Shown here piece by piece: positions 37,517-44,765 of a stretch of 64,000 nucleotides of DNA (positions are counted from its first letter, which is position 1; each line of letters opens with the position of its first letter). Source of the DNA: Paraspadella gotoi (taxonomy: Eukaryota > Chaetognatha). Below the pieces are notes generated by a model. That model worked only from the letters and a program-made list of their open reading frames with translations, had not been told where the DNA came from and made no database searches. The DNA lies in the NCBI GenBank assembly GCA_051294375.1, contig CM119267.1:22135486-22199485 (forward strand), read 5' to 3'. The translations under genes were made by a program, and so were the position numbers.

Positions 37517-37894
37517 TCAGAGTAATGCAATTCGCGTAGGCGTCCTGCATGCTTTTCTTATATATTTAACAAACATTGTGTTCATCTTGGATCTAATGTA
37601 GGGCTTTATACTACCATATTGACCAAAATTCTTGGTTTTTAATCTTTTTTTATTTGTAATAGATAAATTAGGTAATTTTGACCAAAATTCTTCGAATATT
37701 TTACCAAAAAATGGACGATGAACACGACTCTCATGGATTTCTGATGGAAAATAGCGACTCATGTGTTTTGCATAGTCGTGAACGAGAGAACTTAAAAGTT
37801 TCAAAGTGCAAGAGTTCTCTTTGTAAAAAGAGTCCGGAGAGCATTCAATTAAGGTAGCAGCTTTGAGATTTTCTTGAAAGAAATCAATGATGAC
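37517..37894 (-). CDS. alternative 3'-terminal exon E of the multi-ended gene
   Basis: A 378-nt exon in phase 0, from the acceptor ttataag to a TGA, encoding 125 residues that begin VIIDFFQENLKAATLIECSP. It shares with exons A-D the pattern NSL(L/V)xDxAKxM, an aromatic FFGKIFEEFW block, and RSKMNTMFVKYIRKA near the end. It would be spliced to the donor at 40728. Its stop codon is one base from the TA target site of the MITE, so its original 3'UTR has been displaced by that element. Reading frame and motif conservation argue that it is, or until recently was, translated. Confidence 0.7.
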   Translation of the reverse strand, partial: VIIDFFQENLKAATLIECSPDSFYKENSCTLKLLSSLVHDYAKHMSRYFPSEIHESRVHRPFFGKIFEEFWSKLPNLSITNKKRLKTKNFGQYGSIKPYIRSKMNTMFVKYIRKACRTPTRIALL

Positions 37895-38101
37895 CTTATA
37901 AAGAAAAAAAATTCATAAAAATGATAACTAGTAATGGTCTTAAATTTTCAATCCTCCAATTATTTCTAATAAACTTAAAAAGCTTATAAAAGATAGTAAT
38001 AAAAAATGAAATAAAAATAAATAAAAAACTATTTTCGTGAGGTAAATTAATTATATGTCTACGCTTGACGACCCAAATTACCCTAAAAGACCAATACTAT
38101 A

Positions 38102-38491
38102 TCATTCATTAGTCGGCTCAAGACTTTTCTGGGCTTTTTTTATGAATTTTAAGAATAAAGTACTCATAGTTGAGCGCACAGAGGCTTTAAATCGCCCATA
38201 TTTGGCAAATACATGGCCATAGAGCGATTTGTTTTTGTTATAAAGCTGATCCCCTTTTTCTAAATTGTCGATGCTATACCAAAATTTATCAAAAATATAG
38301 CTAAAATATTCTCGGCGCAAAAACTGCCCATTTTGGTTAGTGGGACAATACGTACTCATATGTTTAGCAAAATCATAGAGCAAAGAATTAAGAATTTTTA
38401 GGCTACACGAGGTTTTCTCGAGAAAAGTCGTCGGGTGAACTGTTTTTATTGCCACGGCTTTAGGACTTTCTTCCAGAAATTTGATGATGAC
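38102..38491 (-). CDS. alternative 3'-terminal exon D of the multi-ended gene
   Basis: A 390-nt phase-0 exon (acceptor ttgccaag) encoding 129 residues starting VIIKFLEESPKAVAIKTVHP. It contains LKILNSLLYDFAKHMSTYCP, the EYFSYIFDKFWYSIDNLE block and RSTMSTLFLKFIKKAQ, the same order as the other four copies. It carries a slightly longer insert (YNKNKSLYGHVFAKYG) between the last two motifs. Confidence 0.7.
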   Translation of the reverse strand, partial: VIIKFLEESPKAVAIKTVHPTTFLEKTSCSLKILNSLLYDFAKHMSTYCPTNQNGQFLRREYFSYIFDKFWYSIDNLEKGDQLYNKNKSLYGHVFAKYGRFKASVRSTMSTLFLKFIKKAQKSLEPTNE

Positions 38492-38784
38492 CTTGGCAAA
38501 ATAAATTAACTTAAGTATGTCAGTTACCAACAATTGGTCTCCGGCTTAAAATTCTAAAAAACTTTAAAAGGAAATAAAGCATTTATTTTAGGAACGACGA
38601 ATTGTCAAATAATCTCGCAGACTTTTAAAGCAATGTCAAAGAAAAAAAAATTTAAATCATTAACTCAAAGTAAATCAATCTTATAAAGTAAATTTAGATA
38701 TAAATTAATTCAAAATGTTTTCATGAGAAACAAACACTCCAATTTTATCTACGTATCAAGGACTCGAAAAGGGAACTGAATATA

Positions 38785-39180
38785 TTAAACATTATAGTTG
38801 CAAAAGCGTTTTTTCGTAAAGCTGTTGTTATCCTTCTGAGCTCTCCTAAGACTTCTAACAAACATCGTATTCATTTGTGAGCGAACAAATGGTTTAATAT
38901 TACCATAACGACCGAATCTGATGTTACATTTGATTTTATTTGCCTTTTCCAAATTAGGAAATCGTCTCCAGAACTCTTGAAAAATATAACCAAAAAAATG
39001 TCGAGAAGTACTTTTTTCTCGGTCCTTAACTGGGCAAAAGCCACTCATGTACTTCGAGTAATCGTAAACGAGGGAATTTAAAAGCTTTAGATTGAGTGAG
39101 TTCTCATTACAAAATGATTCCGGGTGAGATTCGACAATCGTAGCGGCTTTGAGATTTTCTTGAAAGAAATTGAGGATGAC
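38785..39180 (-). CDS. alternative 3'-terminal exon C of the multi-ended gene
   Basis: A 396-nt phase-0 exon (acceptor tttgcaag) encoding 131 residues that begin VILNFFQENLKAATIVESHP. It has LKLLNSLVYDYSKYMSGFCP, HFFGYIFQEFWRRFPNLEKA and RSQMNTMFVRSLRRAQ. It is closest to exon E in sequence (shared FFQENLKAAT and RYGxIKPxxRSxMNTMFV), suggesting that C and E derive from one later duplication. Confidence 0.7.
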   Translation of the reverse strand, partial: VILNFFQENLKAATIVESHPESFCNENSLNLKLLNSLVYDYSKYMSGFCPVKDREKSTSRHFFGYIFQEFWRRFPNLEKANKIKCNIRFGRYGNIKPFVRSQMNTMFVRSLRRAQKDNNSFTKKRFCNYNV

Positions 39181-39300
39181 CTTGCAAAACAAAACAAAGG
39201 TTTATTCTTTCATTCTTTCATTCAAACAAAATAGAAAAAACATTTCTTAGTGCTATAAAATTGCGTGATCATCCCAAAAAAACTACATTAAAGAAAAAAC

Positions 39301-39684
39301 TTAAGCTCTCAAGGCCTTGGCAAATTGCATTTTGCGTATGAAACCGACGAATCTCGTACTCATCGTGGATCTGACGAACGGCTTCAACGTCCGCTTCGAA
39401 CCGAATGTTTTGTTTGGAATCTTGGCCTTCCGAGATTCCTGGTGCGAACTTTCGAGGTTGGGAAATCTCTCCCAAAACTTGTCGAAAGTGGCGCGAAAAA
39501 ATTCCCGATGACCGAGCCTGCCGTCTCCGTCGAGCGGGCAATAGCCGCTCATGTGTCTCGCAAAGTCGTAAACGAGGGAATTTAAAATCTTTAGGTTACA
39601 AGAGTTTTGTTTCAAGAAAGAGTCCGGAGGGCACTGAACAAGTGCCACGGCCTTGGGATTTTGTTGTAGAAAATTGAGGACGAC
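39301..39684 (-). CDS. alternative 3'-terminal exon B of the multi-ended gene
   Basis: A 384-nt phase-0 exon (acceptor tcaacaag) encoding 127 residues starting VVLNFLQQNPKAVALVQCPP. It has LKILNSLVYDFARHMSGYCP, REFFRATFDKFWERFPNLES and RSTMSTRFVGFIRKMQ. It has the same length as exon A, and is more GC-rich than exons C-E. Confidence 0.75.
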   Translation of the reverse strand, partial: VVLNFLQQNPKAVALVQCPPDSFLKQNSCNLKILNSLVYDFARHMSGYCPLDGDGRLGHREFFRATFDKFWERFPNLESSHQESRKAKIPNKTFGSKRTLKPFVRSTMSTRFVGFIRKMQFAKALRA

Positions 39685-40157
39685 CTTGTTGAAACAATTG
39701 TGGGGGGGAAAGAAAATTACAGGCTAGGAAAAAAATTATGCAAGTTTAAAAGTACCATCTAAGCAAAAAGTATATCACATTTTTAGTGGTGGTAATCTAC
39801 TCAAAAACTTTTTTGATTTTAAAAAAATATTTTAGAATTTACATTAATTTTTTTGCAGCTTAAATTATTTAATAATTATAGGTATAAAAAGATCGCTACC
39901 TCAATTAAAACATGGCAAAAAATTACATTCAGTTTTCCATCATTCTTAATACTAATTTATTTGATTATATTTCGAATTAAGTTTTTTTTTTAACTTTGGC
40001 TATTCCAAAAGCAATAGTCAAAACCGAAAAAAACCCAAATATTAAACATTGTATTTAAATTTTATATATTTTTTATTAAATAAATAAAACTTTTTAACAA
40101 TTATGTCATATACTTTTCGCCTAGATAGTATATATATTATGGCCAACATATATTTTT

Positions 40158-40541
40158 TTAATCATCACTGCGCTCCCCTCGTCCTTTTGCTTTTCTTATA
40201 AACCCCACGAACATGGTGCTCATGGTGGACCTCGCGTATGGCTTCAAGAATTTTTTCTGCCCGAACAACTTATCGATATTTTGCTTTAACGACTCCTGAT
40301 GAGCGAGCTCGAGATTATCAAAGTTGGACCAAAACTTGTCGAAAATGATTCGAAAAAAGTCGCGGTGGCAATGTCGGCCGTTCTTGTCGACTGGACAATA
40401 TTCGCTCATGACTCTGGCAAAGTCGTACAGGAGCGAATTCAGGATTTTGATGGCGTAAGAGTCTTTCTTCAAAAAAGAATCCGCGGCACATTGAACTAAG
40501 GCCTCGGCTTTGGAATTTTCTCGTAGAAAATTGAGGATGAC
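40158..40541 (-). CDS. alternative 3'-terminal exon A (proximal) of the multi-ended gene
   Basis: A 384-nt phase-0 exon (acceptor taataaag) encoding 127 residues that begin VILNFLRENSKAEALVQCAA. It contains IKILNSLLYDFARVMSEYCP, RDFFRIIFDKFWSNFDNLEL and RSTMSTMFVGFIRKAK. It is the first terminal exon met after the shared donor at 40728, so it is the default partner of exon 2. An AATAAA lies downstream on the transcribed strand. Confidence 0.75.
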   Translation of the reverse strand, partial: VILNFLRENSKAEALVQCAADSFLKKDSYAIKILNSLLYDFARVMSEYCPVDKNGRHCHRDFFRIIFDKFWSNFDNLELAHQESLKQNIDKLFGQKKFLKPYARSTMSTMFVGFIRKAKGRGERSDD

Positions 40542-40727
40542 CTTTATTAGGAAAATTATGAACTAGTAAAGGGAAAAAAAATTCTTACATTCGAATTCAA
40601 CGGCCGGAGACCACTTGGGGGGAAAAAACCTGCCCTTTTTTCCTCATGATAAAAAAACTATCCCCCTCAGTGACTCAGTCAAAAACATGAAACGAACAAC
40701 CCCTATCCAGAGTATCCACACACTCAC

Positions 40728-41423
40728 CGCGTCGTGGGATTCGTCGTATTGCGGCGAGTAATCGAGGGCGGCGACATTGGCGGACATCATCCCCTCCGCA
40801 TCGTCGCCGCCGCCGTCATCGTCAAGCAGGATGTAGTCATCGACGGAAGGGTCGGCGGCCTCTGCCTTCACCTCCACCGGCTCGTCGGAGGCTACGAGGG
40901 CGGAGTCATAACGCGAGGTTTTGGGCGAAGCGGCGAGGGTGGTCGCATCGGTCGAAGAGCGTTTTCGCGACGCTCGCTTCTCGCCAGTGGAGGATGAGGC
41001 GGGACCAAGAATGGAGGTGGTGGAGATTCCGGGGAAAGAGTATGCGTCGGAATGTCGCGTCGCGAGGTCGACGTCCGGCGCGGCCACGAGGTTTTGGACA
41101 AGGGAGGAAGGGGCGGACGGGTCGATGTCGTAACGCATCTCGTAACCGAGAGATTTGAGGGTTCCGTTGAGGTAAGCCTCGCATAGATGATCGCGGCCGG
41201 CGAATCGTCGACCCTCGGATGTTTCCAGAAGAATGAACAATTGGCCGTCTGTTAGGGGGAAAAAAAGGAGACGGAAAGAGATGAAGGAAACGAGAGACTC
41301 AGATGGAGATTTAAACTCACGTGTAAAACTTGCCAACTTCATCGTCAATTCGAAGATAAAATCCATCAAATTCGCATCCAATTTGGCCACCTGATCCACG
41401 AGATCCGAAACGTGGTTCGCCAT
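40728..41423 (-). CDS. shared 5' exons of the multi-ended gene (family not recognised)
   Basis: Two exons, 41321-41423 and 40728-41248, encode 208 residues common to all products and end in phase 0 at a perfect gtgagt donor. The N terminus (MANHVSDLVDQVAKLDANLM) leads into a compact domain spanning FIFELTMKLASFTHGQLFIL and LETSEGRRFAGRDHLCEAYL. After it come a Ser/Thr-rich basic stretch with RKRSSTDATT, a KAEAADP segment that resembles a SUMO-type consensus loosely, and an acidic DYILLDDDGGGDDAEG run. The composition suggests a nuclear regulator, with the alternative exons supplying different C-terminal domains of about 127 residues. I do not recognise the family. A cag acceptor-like sequence lies one base upstream of the ATG. 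Confidence 0.7.
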
Positions 41424-41663
41424 TCTGCTATGGGCGTATTTTATATTTTTTTCTGATAGCGAAATAATCAAATATAATTATAAAACTTAAAATGATCGAA
41501 CAGAGTATCAAAATGAAAATTTTAGGTAAACTTGTAGTGGCGCTCGAATCGAATAATAATCATAATGCAAATTACATTGGGTGCAAATAAAAAATTCATT
41601 TGCTACCCTCGTTAATTAAGGGTCCAGTTTATTTTCTCCATAACCAAAATCACAGTCGTTAGT

Positions 41664-42797
41664 TCATTTGTATCTCAATTCTCCTCCTCGCAAGAACCTT
41701 CGCATACGTACGTTGACGGACGCGGGTTCATCCTGCTGCACAAAGTGCGACGCTCCCTCGACGAATTCTACGCTGCTGTTGCGGACGAGTTTACCCGTCT
41801 GTACGGCCACCTCTCGTTCAAGAAACGCATCCTCCGTTCCCCTAAATTATAAAGGGGGATCAAAATTATAACCACGCGATAGGTAATAGAAATTATGTAA
41901 AAATATTTAGCGAATATCTCACCAAATTATCAATGTTGGAACGTCAATGATTTTCTTCTCTTTCTTCATCCCAACATGAGAGTTGGCCCTATAGTAATTG
42001 ATGGGATGAGTGAATCCGTTCTTTTGAAAATTGTAAATGTAGGCCTCGATGTCTCGACTGGTGAAGACGCCGGGACGACGAATCCCAGACCTCGGATCGC
42101 TGTACAATTTTTTCAGAGATTCGAAATCGAAGGCGGACATGGTGAACTCGGGAAGGAAGGGGCAGTTGAAGAAAAAGATGTACCACGACTTGAAGAGTTG
42201 CGAGGGCTTTTGGAAGAAGAGCTCCATTAATCCTGCAGCCTGAGGTCCGTTGCAGTGGATCATTTTGTCCACAACGTCGGGATACTTTTCGGCCAGCTCC
42301 CAAACCACGGCGCTGCCCCAATCGTGGGCCACGATGGTGGCCGAGCCGTAGCCCAGAGCCGGGATCAGGCTCTTTAGATCTTCGACCAACTGCGACAGGT
42401 CGTAGTTGGCCAACCCATTCGGCTTGTCCGAATCGCCGTAACCGCGCTGATCGATGGCCACCACGCGGTAGTCGCGAGCGAACTCGCGCATCTGGTGGCG
42501 CCACGAGTACCAAAATTCGGGAAACCCGTGAACGAAAAGCATGAGCGGCGTATCGGTCGATCCGGCGGCGACGTAATGAATTCGGACGCCACGGTCGACC
42601 AGGTTGACGTAGTGATGTCCCCATTCGGACTCATCCGTCAAGACAGCGGGGGGGACGTCGCGGCGTGGTTTGGAAAAGGCGGCGATCGGGTGACGCAGGA
42701 TTTTTACCGTGATTTGTAAGAAGACGAGAAAGGAATAAACCATCGTCAAAAAGTATTTTCCGAAAGTCAAAGCTAAGATCCGCAGCGACATTATCAT
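41664..42797 (-). CDS. membrane-anchored epoxide hydrolase, EPHX4/EPHX3 type, 350 aa
   Basis: Alpha/beta-hydrolase that opens lipid epoxides. Two exons, 41923-42797 and 41664-41841, join in phase. An N-terminal signal anchor (YFLTMVYSFLVFLQITV) precedes the hydrolase domain. The oxyanion motif is HGFPEFWYSWRHQ, and the nucleophile is D159 in VAHDWGS. The charge-relay acid is D296 in GTEDAFLE and the base is H324 in GASHFVQQDEP, so the triad is complete. RGYGDSDKP is also diagnostic. The ATG is 81 bp below the stop of YARS2 on the same strand, with a strong acceptor (ctgtttcag, AG at 42834-42835) in between, which suggests either trans-splicing of a downstream cistron or a distant non-coding exon. 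A second Met at codon 3 is an alternative start. Confidence 0.9.
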
Positions 42798-42878
42798 TGA
42801 TTTGGCCGTATGTTGAAACTTAACAGAACTGACCTGAAACAGAAAAATTAATAAAGCAACAGTTTCCTAATAAAATAA

Positions 42879-44539
42879 CTATAGAAGTCTTGAATCCGTC
42901 TCTCGCCACTTAACGACATAATGGTGCTTCTTGGCGACTGTCAACAACGTCCAACTGCAGGTGGACATGACAAAGTCACGAAACTCGCGGAACCGCGGGT
43001 CGGTGACCTTCTGAAAATTGAGTTTGACTGCCCCCTTGGCGATGAGTCTGTCTACCTTGGCGCCGGCCTTGTTTTCCACCCATCCTTCGTCGGCGTTGGG
43101 TCGGCGGGCCACGAGCGTCCGTTGACAATAATGGGTCGACATCACCAATTCCTTTAGATCGGCGACGCCGTCTAAGCGCGCCTCGACGACCCCGGCGCCA
43201 GGGAACGCCGATTCGATCTCCCGCTCGTCGAGAGAGTCAAGGGCGTCCAGGTTAGCTCCGAAGAGGGCTTCGGTGCAACGGAGGGCCGACTCCAAGCCCG
43301 ATTCGCCGTGGAGAAGCTTGACAACCTGAGAGCCGAGCGTCTTTTGCGCCGGTCGATCGGTCGTATCGAGGCGTTTCAGTTCGGCGATATCCGTCTCGGA
43401 GAGGAAGGTCAGGGAGAGAAGAAAGCGTTCGACCTCAGAGTCCCAAACGTTGTAGAAATATTGGTACATTGAGAAAGGAGAGGTCATATCTCGGCTCAGC
43501 CAAAGGGAATGACCGCCTGAGATATTTGTCAAAGATTTATTCATTTGAAAATTTAAACAAGACGTGATGTTTTGGTTTCACAGCTCATCACCCGAAGACT
43601 TTCCAATCTTCTGTCCCGTCATATCTGACGTCAAGATCGGAACAGTGACGCCGAAGAGCGAGTCGTCGTGCAGCTTGTTCACAAGGTGAAGCCCGCTTAG
43701 AATGTTGCCGGTTTGATCGTTACCGCCTAATTGAATCCGGCACCCGTATCGCTCATAGAGATGAAGCCAATCGTAGGATTGGAAAACTAAAAGACGGGGA
43801 CGAGAAATTCTAACAGAATTCTAACTAAAATCTTAAAAGTCCATTAAGAATATAAATTGTGACTTCATACGAACTTTGATAAACAAACTCCGTCAACGAC
43901 ATCCCATCGGTGCTCTCCATCCGGGTTTGGACGCTGCTTCTCCCCAGCAACGCGGCCATTCGAAAGTGACGCCCGTAATCGTGCATAAAGTCAACCAAAT
44001 TGACGTCGCCGTACCACTCCGAGTTGTCCAGTACGATGGCCGGTTTGAGATCAAAGTTTCCGCGCCAAAAGTATTCCTGGTGGTGTCGGAATATGGCGGC
44101 GATGGTCTCCTTGATCTTGGCGGCGTTTTCGAGGGCAACGGACTTCTCGAGGTGCTCTCGCTCTACAGTCCGGTGGGTGGGATCACCGATGAGGGCGGTG
44201 GAGCCGCCGACGAGCGCTATCGGTTGATGACCCAGCCTCTGAAGACGAATGAGGCCGATCAGAGCCAGGAGGTTTCCCACGTGTAGGCTGGGGGCGGTAG
44301 GGTCGAAACCGCAGTAGACGACCTGTTTCGTCGCGAATTAGCGCCATCGTTAACTAATCACTGTTTTCAACCGAGAAACAAAAGAAACTGACCTGAGGCG
44401 AACTTTGTAGCAAATCAGCGAATTCCTTAAAAGTGCCATTGGTCACGTTGAAGCCTCTAGGTTCAAGATTAAATGCGTTTGACAAAAATCTCGCGCTGTT
44501 TTTTGTGAAAAGTTTCAGTTTTAGAGGCCGAAGCCTCAT
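42879..44539 (-). CDS. YARS2: mitochondrial tyrosyl-tRNA synthetase, 475 aa
   Basis: Class I synthetase that charges mitochondrial tRNA-Tyr. Four exons in phase: 44393-44539, 43875-44322, 43592-43786, 42879-43516. The start chosen (MRLRPLKLKLFTKNSARFL) gives a basic, amphipathic mitochondrial presequence; an earlier in-frame ATG exists but adds a hydrophobic stretch. Motifs include YCGFDPTAPSLHVGN (HIGH region), the SYDWLHLYERYGCRIQLGGN tyrosine/tRNA region, QKIGKSSGG (KMSKS loop), and TSPFSMYQYFYN. The C-terminal S4-like domain follows. Length equals human YARS2 (477 aa). The spacing to the following epoxide hydrolase gene is 81 bp, the second tightest in the window. Confidence 0.95.
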
Positions 44540-44765
44540 GATGGCTTTATTGCATTGGGAACAATACCTTAGCAATCGAAATAAAGGTCGCACAATATAG
44601 TATGTAAAAAAAATAAGAATTACAGAAATTATTAATTTCATTGACGCTAAAATAAAGAGTTGATTACGACAAATCTTCGCTTTTTTTTTTAAATTACAAA
44701 AGCATAGTCGGCGCAAAAAGTCAATAAGAAACCTAAATTTTGCCACTTAAAAAAAAATACGACGC

